From NCBI GenBank assembly GCA_025060415.1, contig JANXBT010000001.1, forward strand, positions 1 through 36,312: a DNA stretch of 36,312 nucleotides. Reading direction: 5' to 3'. The notes under the pieces were generated by a model. The model was not told the DNA's origin. It was given only the letters and a program-made list of their open reading frames with translations, and ran no database searches. A program made the position numbers and the translations under genes. Of this stretch, positions 1-8,504 are shown piece after piece. The DNA is from Candidatus Bipolaricaulota bacterium. GTDB lineage: Bacteria; Bipolaricaulota; Bipolaricaulia; Bipolaricaulales; Bipolaricaulaceae. Position 1 is the stretch's first letter. Every line of letters starts with the position of its first letter.

Positions 1-1833
1 GCACCCAGGGGGCCACCCGAACCGCCAACTCCGCCGCGCCCACCTGGCCGCTGCTCCACGGCTGTCTGCGGATGCCCACGCCCCACACCCCAACCCCGGC
101 GGGTTGCACGGCATCCACGCTCAAAGCGAGCTTCTCCACAGGGGTGTCCGGATCCACAACCCACATGGAGACGGGAACCTCGCTCGCCCCTCGGCATGGG
201 CGGACGGTCACCTGGGCGGGGGAGATCACCGGCGGCTGGAGGACGCGAACGTGGAAGTACTGGTGCGTTTTCCCGCCGCAGGGATCCTCCAGCACAAACC
301 CAACCAAACGCCAGGCTGACCCCCAATAGGGATCAGGCACGGTCCAGGTGTAGGTGTGCCCCACAATCTCTCCCGGCCCAGCGGTCTGCCGCACCCTGAC
401 CGTGGGGTCCCAAGCGCCGAAGAGGATTCGAACAGTCTGCCCTGGCTTCACCTCCACCAATGAGGGGACCGTGATCGGATCTGGAGGCCGATCTACTTTC
501 AGCCGAACGCGCACAGCGGTGCTGAGCCCGCTGCGTCCACGGCGGTGATGGTCAGTTCGTCCTCACGAACACCAGGGTTGGGCATGTAGGTCACGGTGCA
601 GGTCCTATCCTTGCTGATAGTCTGAGGGAAAAATCCCGGCCAGGCTACCAGAGGCTGCGGTCACGGTGAGGGCAACCTTCTCCTCGTATTGGAAGGGAAG
701 GCTGTCCCCTTCCAACAACTCCACAATTGTGCGCACTGACCCACAGAGGAAGTCAGGATCAACCACATGTACGGAGAACTTGGTATCTCGGCCGCAGTAC
801 ACGCTCAGCGGACCCTCTGGGGCATGCACCGCAGGCTGGTGGAGCACCCAGAGAACTACTGTCCCTCCGTCTGCCGCGCCGCACGGATCGTATGCCCGAT
901 AAGGGATCACAAGAGCGAAGCATCCGCGGTAAGGGACGAGGGTGAGCCACGGGGGATCAATGGTCCAGCTACGCGCTTCCGGTAGATGAAGAGCCTCGTA
1001 CTTCAAGGCCTCCTGGTCTCCTGGGTCCGGGTCCGTCGCCGCAGGCAAGTGGATGGTGTTAGGACGGTCAGCGACCACTGTGCGTTCCAAGACTGGGACA
1101 TGGACCTTCAGCGGACGGTTCACAACCCTGATCTCAACTGAGCCCCTTGTTGTGTTCCCGTGTGCATCGCAGGCGACGAATTCGAGTCGGTCCTTTCCTG
1201 TCCAGCAGCGATCAGGAGGCTCGTAGGTCACGCCCACCCACATTCCGTAGCCATTCCCGTGCGGTGCCGATCTCCCGACAAGCTTGCCATACAGAGGGTC
1301 GAGGATGGAGACCGCTACAAGGTCCCCGTCGGGATCGGTTGCCCCCACTAACTAACTTACTGGCCGTGGCTGATCGTGACGGGCAGATGGCGGTCGAATC
1401 TCGGTAGACGTGATTCCAACGCGCATACGGTGCACCCAAGGCAGCATTGGCATGAGGTCCGAACCTCACCTCTTCTGCCTGTACGAGAGTCCCAGGTCGG
1501 ACACAGCCAGATTTCTTCAATCCGTCCGCATTGGTCAGGGGGGCAGTACCGATTTGACATAGTGCGGAAATCACGCTCACCTGGCACGCGGCAGCTGAAC
1601 ACCGCCTGGAGGGTCCAGTTGGGATACACTCCCCTGCATCCCTCGCACCAAAGAACCCACTCCTCAGAGGGTGAATCCCTGCTTGGAAAGCGCGTCCGTT
1701 GGGACAGGTTGACAACAGTATACGCTTGGCACTCCTCCGGCGTGGGAGCCACAATCGGGGCTTCAGCACGTGTTCCGGTTGCGGACAGAACACAGATTAC
1801 GCTCAGCAGAAGTACGAAGGCATAGGCCTTCAT
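1..1833 (-). pseudogene. Secreted Ig/cadherin-like repeat protein, broken by frameshifts; runs off the window
   Basis: Starts at ATG 1833 (GGGAGG six bases upstream), overlapping the previous gene's stop as ATGA. The first 158 codons give a signal peptide (ending near ATGTRA) and a cysteine-rich part with about twelve Cys, including CEGC and CQCCLGC. The frame then stops at TAA 1357-1359 inside a run of 4-base repeats. Removing eight bases there joins ISHGQ to LVGATDPDGD, a typical cadherin-like start. That second frame runs to 605, but a shift in the run at 626-633 is needed to continue (...PQTISKDRTCTVTYMPNP...), and another near 527-530 (..DAAG/LSTAVRV..). The last frame stays open to base 1. 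Domains carry DPDGD and NRP/RPP linker motifs like the intact paralogue at 3298-5388. Function is unknown, probably cell-surface. Assembly error could explain the two homopolymer shifts, but hardly the 8-base insertion. Confidence 0.75.
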
Positions 1834-3125
1834 CTTTGCCTCCCTGAGCCCATGTTATTCAGCAAGACCCAGAGACGAGTCATCTCTTTGCCTTCCAAGT
1901 CATGACGGGTTGCGTACACTAACTCGGGGTAACCGTCGTTGTTCAGGTCCGCTACTACTGGTTGAACACCGGCATCCCAACTCGGCCAGAACGTCATCCC
2001 CAAAAACACTCCACAACTGCTAACTCTTACCACTACCCCTATGTAAGGTGGCTCATACTCGGTGCGAACCCAGTCCCAGCAACCATCCCCGTTGAAGTCC
2101 ACGATCGAGACGATCTCGGTTCCCTTTTTGATCGGGAACCAGAAGCCCTCATCAACCTTGAACGTCCCGTCTCCTCTCCCCAGGAGGAGAAGGATCTCCT
2201 CCTTGCGGGAGGTGATGAGGTCCACGTTTCCGTCGCGGTCATAATCGAGCGCAATCAAGTTGATCCGGGGGACCTCACTCTCCGGCGGCTCAAGCGTCAT
2301 GAAGAATGAGCGACGTGGAAACCCTCCTGTGCCGTCCCCTAAGTACACGGCGACGAACCGCGTTCGCCGGTCGTGGTCCTCGTAGACCTCGCCGCCGATG
2401 GCCAAGTCTAGGTGACCATTTTTGTTGAAGTCGGCCAGAGCTAGCCGGTTGGGGAGGTGAGCGGGGTCCGTTGCAAGCTGGATGCTCCCGTGATAGGCGA
2501 ACCTGCCCTTTCCATCGGCCAGGAACACGGACACGGCCTCCGCGGTGATATGCGCGATCACAAAGTCAAGATGGCCGTCACCATTAACGTCGGCTACAGC
2601 TACTTCCCGGGGGATGTCGTTCATCTCGAACACGGTCCGCGGAGGCGCTAGTTCGCCCCTTCCGTTGCCACGCATCACCTGGACCTCGGCCTTGAGAACC
2701 TCGGTGACGTGGCGGCGCACGACGACCAGGTCCTCATGCCCGTCGCCGTCGATATCGGCCACAAGCTCGGCCACAAAGGACCCCTTAGTGGTGAGGAGGG
2801 GGCGGGGAGGCCCGAACCCACCCTGTCCGTTCCCAAGAAGCATCACGATGTTGGTCTCGGCCGGACCGTAGTCCGGGCCGCGTTCCCAGAAGAAGGGGCC
2901 CCGGTAGGCCGGGATAATAAGGTCAGGATTCCCGTCTTCGTTGAAGTCGCCAACCAGAAGCCTCATGGCGTGGCCAATGTGAAGAACGAAGGGTGAATCA
3001 GGATGATCCACGAACCAGTAGAACAATTCCGGAGCCCGCTCTCCCTGACCTGCCCACGCGAAACCCACCAGGAGCAAACCCGCCGCCAGCGATCCAGCTC
3101 TTCTCAGCACCCTCCTCACCTCCAT
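1830..3125 (-). CDS. Secreted FG-GAP/VCBS-repeat beta-propeller protein
   Basis: Predicted exported protein of about 430 residues. A signal peptide (core GSLAAGLLLVGFAWAG) is followed by seven Asp-rich calcium-loop repeats of the FG-GAP/VCBS type, such as DFNEDGNPD, DIDGDGHED, DVNGDGHLD, DFNKNGHLD, DYDRDGNVD, DFNGDGCWD and DLNNDGYPE. Seven repeats fit one seven-bladed integrin-like propeller. The start is uncertain: ATG 3125 is given, but GTG 3110 has GGAGG at an 8-base distance and would leave a cleaner signal peptide. The stop overlaps the start of the broken gene downstream (ATGA), so the two were translationally coupled. GC content is visibly lower than in the housekeeping genes to the right. 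About 170 bases separate it from the gene upstream; I see a TTGACC there but no matching -10. The partner or ligand is unknown. Confidence 0.85.
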   Translation of the reverse strand: MEVRRVLRRAGSLAAGLLLVGFAWAGQGERAPELFYWFVDHPDSPFVLHIGHAMRLLVGDFNEDGNPDLIIPAYRGPFFWERGPDYGPAETNIVMLLGNGQGGFGPPRPLLTTKGSFVAELVADIDGDGHEDLVVVRRHVTEVLKAEVQVMRGNGRGELAPPRTVFEMNDIPREVAVADVNGDGHLDFVIAHITAEAVSVFLADGKGRFAYHGSIQLATDPAHLPNRLALADFNKNGHLDLAIGGEVYEDHDRRTRFVAVYLGDGTGGFPRRSFFMTLEPPESEVPRINLIALDYDRDGNVDLITSRKEEILLLLGRGDGTFKVDEGFWFPIKKGTEIVSIVDFNGDGCWDWVRTEYEPPYIGVVVRVSSCGVFLGMTFWPSWDAGVQPVVADLNNDGYPELVYATRHDLEGKEMTRLWVLLNNMGSGRQR

Positions 3126-3297
3126 TCCTGAAATAACCGCGCCCCAGGTGCCCGAACGCGGTGTCCGTCTGCGACTGAATACCCTCCCAACTCTCCGCAC
3201 CGAGCTCTGAGCTCCTTCGCCCCGGTGTTTCCCGTCGCCTACCAAGCTGCTTCGGTCAAGTTGCCTCACCTGGACACAGCCTTTAAAGCCGACCCCG

Positions 3298-5388
3298 TCA
3301 CCCGGGCCGGTCGCCGTCGGGATCCCGCAGCTCCAGCACGAACACCACCGGCGGCGCGGACACGCCCGCAGGGGTGAGCTGGACCACCGCCTCCTTTCCT
3401 TGGGCTCCCCGCACCTCGGGCGGCCGGTTCCCCACCACCCGCACGGTGAGCAGGGCTGAGGCGGAAAGGCCGTCGGGGTCGGTCACGGTGAAGGGCACAG
3501 TATAGACCCCGTCGCAAAGGGTCCTCTCCGCGGACACCTCAAAGACCACAAGGAACCCGCCCAGCCCAGGGGCGAAGGGGTCGTCTTCCACCTGGGCGGA
3601 TACGGAAAGCCCGGGCGGTGCGGGGCCGGGCTGCACGGAAATCCAGGGGCTGTCGGGATCGTGCACGTAGGCGTAAGCCGTGCTTGTGCCGCCCCGCGGC
3701 ACGAGGGCGTGAGCCGAGGAAGCCTGCGGCGGGTTCACCGTGCGCACGTACAAAAACCCGTAACCCGCGCTTGCAAAATCCCTGGCGACAAAACTCGCGT
3801 AACCCGAGTAGGAAAGCAAACGGCCGGGCACGGTCCAACTCCACGTCCCTTGCACTTTGCCCAGGCCCTCCACCTTGGGAGGAAAGGACCCCGGGCCTCC
3901 GGTCTGCCGAAGTTCGAGCCAATCGTTATCATCGTCCTCGGCCTTTACCATTGCCGCGACGATTTGCCCCGGCGCCACTTTAATTTCCGCGGGCTCCACC
4001 ACCACCCTGGGCCGCTTGTTGTTGACGATCAACGTCCAGTGGCCCGCGTCGGAAAAACCATAATTCTCGGGTTCCTCCGGCTTAATTGCCCATCTTTTGT
4101 ATTCCACAACCGCAAACGGAAACACGTACTTCCCCTCAGGCACGGGATGGCGCGGCCAGTCGCAGGGCCAGTACGTGCACGTGGTGAGGAGCTCGCAAAT
4201 GTTTGCAATGCATTGTTGGGGAACCAAGCTGTGCGTGAGCGGACTGAAGTAGATGTCCACCATCCGCGAGCAGTCCCAGTTGGCGGGGAAGCCGAGGGCT
4301 ACGAAGTACAGGCCAAACCCGAAGTTCTCGGGAAGGTCCGGATCGTAACCCTTGTAGTGCACGGGCCCAAAGCATCCGATCTCCCCGTGGCTCACGGTGA
4401 GAGAGCCGCTAATAGCTATAGGCGGACGGTTGCGGGTGATGCGAAGGATAAACACCTGCAGGACCTTATGATGGTATTGGCCTTCCTCGGGGGCTTCCCA
4501 GGGCTCAAGCCTCCCGCGCATTGCGGGCTTGAGGTCGTAAGCCCAAACCCTTATCGAGTACTCTTCCCGCCCCTCATAGGTTTTGGAAACATGGATCACG
4601 TAAGCTCCGAGCTCCCTGTCGTAGTAGAGCTCGAGCCCGGGAAGGCTTACGGGCTCGATATAAACGTGGACAAAGTCCCCGTCCGGATCCTCAACGTCGA
4701 AGGGGATCGGCGTGACCTGACCGGCCACAGCCTTGACCACGTTGGGCACGCTGAGCCGGGGCGGGCGGTTTAGGAAAGGCGTGCATCCGTAGCTAACCTG
4801 GCAGCCCACCGGCCAGACCTTTCCCAATAGCTCTCCCTTTCGCTCCCACAAAGGGATAGTAAGCCTAACGGGAAGAACCAACGAGGCTCTGACCTGCCCG
4901 CTGGGAATGGTGAAGGGGCCAGCAGAGATGTCGCATGGGATCCCCGCATTCCTGTCCAGAGCCCCTTCATCCTCCACGGGACTGGGAAGGGTAAGGGAGG
5001 TGGTTACCGCGAGCACCGTAGGGGGGAGACCGATGGGTTTTGTGCTGCCCATAAGGCTTACATTGGGGAAGGCGTAGAGTTTGACCCCCGGCGGGCAGCA
5101 AGGGGAACACCGTCCCACCTCAACCCATTTGATCACCACATCTGAACTCAGGGTGATCTCCAAGTCGGGGATAGTCAAGGCCGTGACGAGCTCAGCGATG
5201 GCCGACGGGCACGTCTCCGGCCGGAGAACGCAAAGGAGGGCCCGAATTGCGGCATACAACTCGCCTAAGGGGACGCGAAAGGTGTGGTCCCTTAGAAAAG
5301 CGCCGCAGAACGTCTCACATTTGGGGTCTTGAGCCGCCCCCAAGAAGGCCAACAGCGCGACCCCAAGCAGGATAAACCCGATCTTCAT
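3298..5388 (-). CDS. Secreted Ig/cadherin-like repeat protein, probably truncated at the C-terminus
   Basis: A 696-residue protein with a clear signal peptide (MKIGFILLGVALLAFLGAAQ). A Cys-containing N-terminal part (CETFCG near 24-28; RCSPCCPPG near 115) leads into a series of about 100-residue beta-sandwich domains. These are marked by linkers NRPPRLSVP (about 210), NRPPIAISG (about 320), NKRPRVVVEP (about 460), NPPQASSAHA (about 560) and NRPPEVRG (about 655), and by DPDGD/DPD motifs of cadherin-like and Ig-like modules. The last module is only about 35 residues and stops just after DPDGD, where other modules continue for some 70 residues. This suggests a 3' deletion or frameshift. ATG 5388 follows GGAGGTGAACC; the stop of the propeller gene upstream lies inside this Shine-Dalgarno site, so the genes are coupled. 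Likely an extracellular structural or binding protein; no catalytic motif is seen. Confidence 0.8.
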   Translation of the reverse strand: MKIGFILLGVALLAFLGAAQDPKCETFCGAFLRDHTFRVPLGELYAAIRALLCVLRPETCPSAIAELVTALTIPDLEITLSSDVVIKWVEVGRCSPCCPPGVKLYAFPNVSLMGSTKPIGLPPTVLAVTTSLTLPSPVEDEGALDRNAGIPCDISAGPFTIPSGQVRASLVLPVRLTIPLWERKGELLGKVWPVGCQVSYGCTPFLNRPPRLSVPNVVKAVAGQVTPIPFDVEDPDGDFVHVYIEPVSLPGLELYYDRELGAYVIHVSKTYEGREEYSIRVWAYDLKPAMRGRLEPWEAPEEGQYHHKVLQVFILRITRNRPPIAISGSLTVSHGEIGCFGPVHYKGYDPDLPENFGFGLYFVALGFPANWDCSRMVDIYFSPLTHSLVPQQCIANICELLTTCTYWPCDWPRHPVPEGKYVFPFAVVEYKRWAIKPEEPENYGFSDAGHWTLIVNNKRPRVVVEPAEIKVAPGQIVAAMVKAEDDDNDWLELRQTGGPGSFPPKVEGLGKVQGTWSWTVPGRLLSYSGYASFVARDFASAGYGFLYVRTVNPPQASSAHALVPRGGTSTAYAYVHDPDSPWISVQPGPAPPGLSVSAQVEDDPFAPGLGGFLVVFEVSAERTLCDGVYTVPFTVTDPDGLSASALLTVRVVGNRPPEVRGAQGKEAVVQLTPAGVSAPPVVFVLELRDPDGDRPG

Positions 5389-5391
5389 GGT

Positions 5392-7659
5392 TCACCTCCG
5401 GGTGAGGCAGAGGTAGGCAGGGAGCCCCTCTTGGACGGTGAGGAGCTCGGCCCGCCCATCCCCGTCCACATCTAGAGCCAAAAGCTTTGTCCCCACGCAG
5501 CTGGGCAAGAACTCCATGGGGCCGAAGCCCTGGCCCTCCCAGAGGAGGACCACGATTCCGCCAGGGTTCCCCTCCCGGTCGGGAAGGCGGGTGCAGGCCA
5601 GGTCCGGGTCGCCATCGCCGTCGAGGTCCCCTAAGGCCAGGCCTCCGTAGGGGAAGGGGAGGGCTAGCGGCGGCCAGCCCGCCACAGGGAAGAGCTGGGG
5701 CGTGAACCCACCCCGGCCATCGCCAAGGAGCACGGCCACCACGATGCGCAGACCGGGCTTGCCCTCCTCCTCCACGGCGCCCCAGCCGATCGCCACCAGG
5801 TCCTCGTTCCCATCCCTGTTGAGGTCGGCCACGCCGAGGTCCAAGGGGACCAGCTCCAAGGCCACCCCGGTCTCCTCGAGCCGCCCGCCCGGCTGCACCA
5901 AAAGGAGCTCCGTCCTGGTGGTGAGGCGCAGCAGGGCCAACCGTTCGCCCTCCCCAAGGCGCAGGAGGACCAGCGGCCCCACCGTTCCGCTCGCCTCCAC
6001 CAGGATGCGCTTCAGCCCAAAGTCCGGGGGCTGCAGGCGCCGCGCCGGGTCGAAGTTGAGCCCCAAAAGGGTCGTTCCCACGACGGTCACCCCGTCCCGG
6101 ATCCCGTCCCCGTCAAGGTCGAAGATCTCAAGGACCGGCCGCACCAGGAGCCCTGTGGGCAGGGACCACAGGGGGTCCGTGGGTTTTCGGGGATCCCAGG
6201 CCGTGAGGCGGGCCTTGTACTCCTCGTACCGCCAGGTGCGCGTCTTGGGATCCCATATGGGGAAGCGCCCCTCCCAGAACTCCCAGACCACCAGCTCCTC
6301 CTGGCCGTCGCCGGTGACGTCGCCCAGCTTGGCCAGATAAGGCGCGGCCTTCTCCAGGTTGTAGACGGTGGGGATGAGGGTTTGGGCACGGAAGGTTCCC
6401 AAGCCTGTGCTCCAAAGCACCGCCACGCCCGTGCCCTCCTGGAACAGGAGGTCCGGGAAGCCATCGGGGTTCAGGTCCGCCCTGCCTAGGAGGAAGCTGC
6501 CGGGGATCTCCTGAAGGACCCTTCCCTGGGCGCCGGAAAGGAAGAACGCGAGGTGGTAAGGTGAGGCCTCCACCACAAGATCGGCCCTTCCATCGCCCTC
6601 CAGATCCAGGAGGATCCCCTTGGGGGCCATGGGAGGGAAGCCGCCCAGGGCCGGCACTTGCACCCCAAACGTGAACGGCCCAGTGAACTCCCTTTTTCCG
6701 CGGTTCACAAGGACGGAGTAACCCGCGGGAGAAATACGGCCTAGGACCAAGTCGGGAAGCCCATCCCTGGTGACATCGCCTACAAGGATCCAACCAGCCC
6801 CATGGGGAAGGGCGAATCCTGCTTCTTCCTTTCCGGCCCAAAGGAGGCGCAAGGGGCCCACGCGTGGGTCGCCCAGAAGGAGGTCCGAGGCCCCGTCCCC
6901 GTCGAGGTCGGCTACCCCTAGGCTCCCCGCCTTTCCCTCCCACACCCGCTGGAGCTCACCCAGCCCTTGGGGCACGAACCAAACCCCGTCCTCGGCCAGG
7001 AGGAAGAACCCCGGCGCGCCCCTCCACGTCCCCTGGCCTCCGAAAGCCTTGCGGCCGGGCGGGCCAGGAAGCGCCACCCTCCTCCGCACCCCTCCCTGCC
7101 CGTCGCCCAGGAGGACCTCCAAGCCCGGGGTTGTGGCGCAAAGGACGTCCGAAATTCCGTCCCCATCGCCATCCCAAACCCAAACCCCATGGGCGGAAAG
7201 GTCCACCGCGGCGTGGGCCTGCAGCCCCCACCGCCCGTGGTTGCCCAAGATCCAAACCTTGCCCGCAAGGCTCGCCACCACCAGGTCATCCAGGCCATCG
7301 CCGGTGAGGTCGCCCGCGGCCAAGGACACCACGCTCAAGATCTCCCCGCCCGGACCCGCATGCCTCCGGTACCCCAGGAAGGCCAAAAGGTAGGAGTTGA
7401 AAAGCGTTCCCTCGGGATGGAGGTAGAGGTGGTGCAGGTAGTCCCCGCCCACCACGAGCTCCTTGACCCCATTCCCGTCAAGGTCCGCGGCGGCAAAAGC
7501 GTTGGGGCGGTCCAGCGCCGGCTGTAGGAGGGGCCTTCCCGGTTTCAGAACCACCGGGGACCACGAAGGCTCCCAAAGGAGTAGGGCCTCGGCCAGGCCC
7601 TCAAAGCCTAAAAGCAGGAAAACCGCCCAAACGGAAGCCCACGTCCACTTGCCCCTCAC
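5392..7659 (-). CDS. Large secreted FG-GAP/VCBS-repeat propeller protein
   Basis: About 755 residues. The start is GTG 7659: AAGGAGGT lies four bases upstream, and the product opens with a basic n-region and hydrophobic core (ASVWAVFLLLGFEGLAEA). No earlier start gives a signal peptide at the very N-terminus. About twelve calcium-loop repeats follow, for example DLDGNGVKE, DLTGDGLDD, DGDGDGISD, DLDGDGASD, DVTRDGLPD, DLEGDGRAD, DLNPDGFPD, DVTGDGQEE, DLDGDGIRD, DLNRDGNED, DLDGDGDPD and DVDGDGRAE. This would make one or two beta-propellers. It is the first gene of a four-gene run of alternating propeller and Ig/cadherin-like proteins and has higher GC than the other three. The stop TGA sits in the ribosome site of the next gene, three bases before its ATG. 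Likely surface or extracellular; ligand unknown. Confidence 0.88.
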   Translation of the reverse strand: MRGKWTWASVWAVFLLLGFEGLAEALLLWEPSWSPVVLKPGRPLLQPALDRPNAFAAADLDGNGVKELVVGGDYLHHLYLHPEGTLFNSYLLAFLGYRRHAGPGGEILSVVSLAAGDLTGDGLDDLVVASLAGKVWILGNHGRWGLQAHAAVDLSAHGVWVWDGDGDGISDVLCATTPGLEVLLGDGQGGVRRRVALPGPPGRKAFGGQGTWRGAPGFFLLAEDGVWFVPQGLGELQRVWEGKAGSLGVADLDGDGASDLLLGDPRVGPLRLLWAGKEEAGFALPHGAGWILVGDVTRDGLPDLVLGRISPAGYSVLVNRGKREFTGPFTFGVQVPALGGFPPMAPKGILLDLEGDGRADLVVEASPYHLAFFLSGAQGRVLQEIPGSFLLGRADLNPDGFPDLLFQEGTGVAVLWSTGLGTFRAQTLIPTVYNLEKAAPYLAKLGDVTGDGQEELVVWEFWEGRFPIWDPKTRTWRYEEYKARLTAWDPRKPTDPLWSLPTGLLVRPVLEIFDLDGDGIRDGVTVVGTTLLGLNFDPARRLQPPDFGLKRILVEASGTVGPLVLLRLGEGERLALLRLTTRTELLLVQPGGRLEETGVALELVPLDLGVADLNRDGNEDLVAIGWGAVEEEGKPGLRIVVAVLLGDGRGGFTPQLFPVAGWPPLALPFPYGGLALGDLDGDGDPDLACTRLPDREGNPGGIVVLLWEGQGFGPMEFLPSCVGTKLLALDVDGDGRAELLTVQEGLPAYLCLTRR

Positions 7660-7672
7660 CCTGACCTCCTTC

Positions 7673-7690
7673 CCGGCCCCCACGGGCCGG
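7673..7690 (-). promoter_or_regulatory. Small GC hairpin in the leader of the 7659 propeller gene
   Basis: CCGGCCC (7673-7679) and GGGCCGG (7684-7690) form a perfect 7-bp stem with a 4-base loop. It lies directly upstream of the AAGGAGGT site (about 7661-7668). It could modulate ribosome access, or it may simply be a chance GC structure. No convincing promoter was found for this gene: a TAGGAT lies further upstream on the minus strand without a matching -35. Confidence 0.3.
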
Positions 7691-7781
7691 CCATACCAAC
7701 CGCCTCCTATCCTATTCCGCGAGCACCCCCGGCCGCGCCCCAAAACCCATTTTCCCTCCGCAGAAAGGGGTTAGGCCTCCG

Positions 7782-7810
7782 TTGACCGACCCGGCGGGAT
7801 CGGCTAGGAT
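7782..7810 (+). promoter_or_regulatory. Sigma-70 promoter for rpsI-rpmE
   Basis: TTGACC (7782-7787), a 17-base spacer, then TAGGAT (7805-7810). Predicted transcription start is near 7817, just before AGGAGGT (7824-7830). The leader is only about 25 bases. Confidence 0.75.
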
Positions 7811-7841
7811 GCCCGGCCTTCCCAGGAGGTGAACTTCCCCC

Positions 7842-8297
7842 GTGAGGCAAGCGATGGAGAACCCGACGGAAAGCGCGGCCGCCAAGATCGCGCCGGGGTG
7901 GCTGGCCCACGCCGTGGGCAAACGGAAGGAGGCCATCGCCCGGGTCTTCCTCCGGGCGGGCACGGGGAAGATTTGGGTGAACGGCCGCCCCGTGGAGGAC
8001 TACTTCCGGGCCTTCGCCTTCACCCAGGACTACCTGAACCGCCACCTCTTCACGCCCTTCTACATCACCGGGACCCTGGGGCGGTACGACGTGCGGGCCA
8101 AGATCGAGGGCGGCGGCCCCACCGGGCAGCTGGAGGCCCTGCGGCTGGGGATCGCCCGGGCCCTGGTGGCCCTCGTCCCCGAGTTCAAAAAGCCCCTTAA
8201 GGACGCGGGGCTCCTCACCCGCGACGCCCGCGAGGTGGAGCGTAAGAAGTACGGCCGCCGCAAGGCCCGCAAGAAAGAGCAGTACTCCAAGCGGTGA
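7842..8297 (+). CDS. rpsI: 30S ribosomal protein S9 (uS9)
   Basis: A 151-residue uS9 of the small ribosomal subunit. The core begins at [18 protein letters not shown] and includes the family stretch [10 protein letters not shown]. The basic C-terminal tail, [17 protein letters not shown], ends in the characteristic -SKR that reaches the P-site tRNA. GTG 7842 is taken as the start because AGGAGGTGA lies nine bases before it; ATG 7854 would be too far from that site. This gives an N-terminal extension of about 20 residues before the conserved core, longer than the usual ~130-residue protein. S9 usually follows rplM, which is absent here: the gene has its own promoter and leads straight into rpmE. 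Confidence 0.97.
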   Translation: MRQAMENPTESAAAKIAPGWLAHAVGKRKEAIARVFLRAGTGKIWVNGRPVEDYFRAFAFTQDYLNRHLFTPFYITGTLGRYDVRAKIEGGGPTGQLEALRLGIARALVALVPEFKKPLKDAGLLTRDAREVERKKYGRRKARKKEQYSKR

Positions 8298-8303
8298 GCG
8301 CCC

Positions 8304-8504
8304 ATGAAGAAGGGCATCCATCCGGAACTCCATCGGGCGGTGGTGCGCTGCGGCTGCGGCGCGGAGTTTGAGACCCTCTCCACCAAAAAGGAGCTGCACG
8401 TGGACGTGTGCATCGAGTGCCACCCCCTCTTTGGGGGAAAGGCCAAGGCCGAGGAGGCCCAGCGGGAGAGGGTGGCCCGCGCCCGTAAGGCCAAAAAGGG
8501 CTAA
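8304..8504 (+). CDS. rpmE: 50S ribosomal protein L31 (bL31), zinc-binding form
   Basis: A 66-residue bL31 of the large subunit. It begins [11 protein letters not shown], as usual for the family. Cys16, Cys18 (CGC), Cys36 and Cys39 (CIEC) provide the zinc site of the C+ form, so it is probably the zinc-replete paralogue. The C-terminus is a basic helix ([12 protein letters not shown]). It starts six bases after the rpsI stop; the GGTGA around that stop is a modest ribosome site. Its TAA stop is directly followed by the ATG of the DUF1385 gene. Cotranscription with rpsI is inferred from the spacing. Confidence 0.97.
   Translation: MKKGIHPELHRAVVRCGCGAEFETLSTKKELHVDVCIECHPLFGGKAKAEEAQRERVARARKAKKG

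Noticed and set aside
3126-3269. Extension of the 1830-3125 propeller gene upstream to GTG 3269
   Set aside because: The extra 48 residues are Arg/Ser-rich and unlike any domain, and they would bury the signal peptide.
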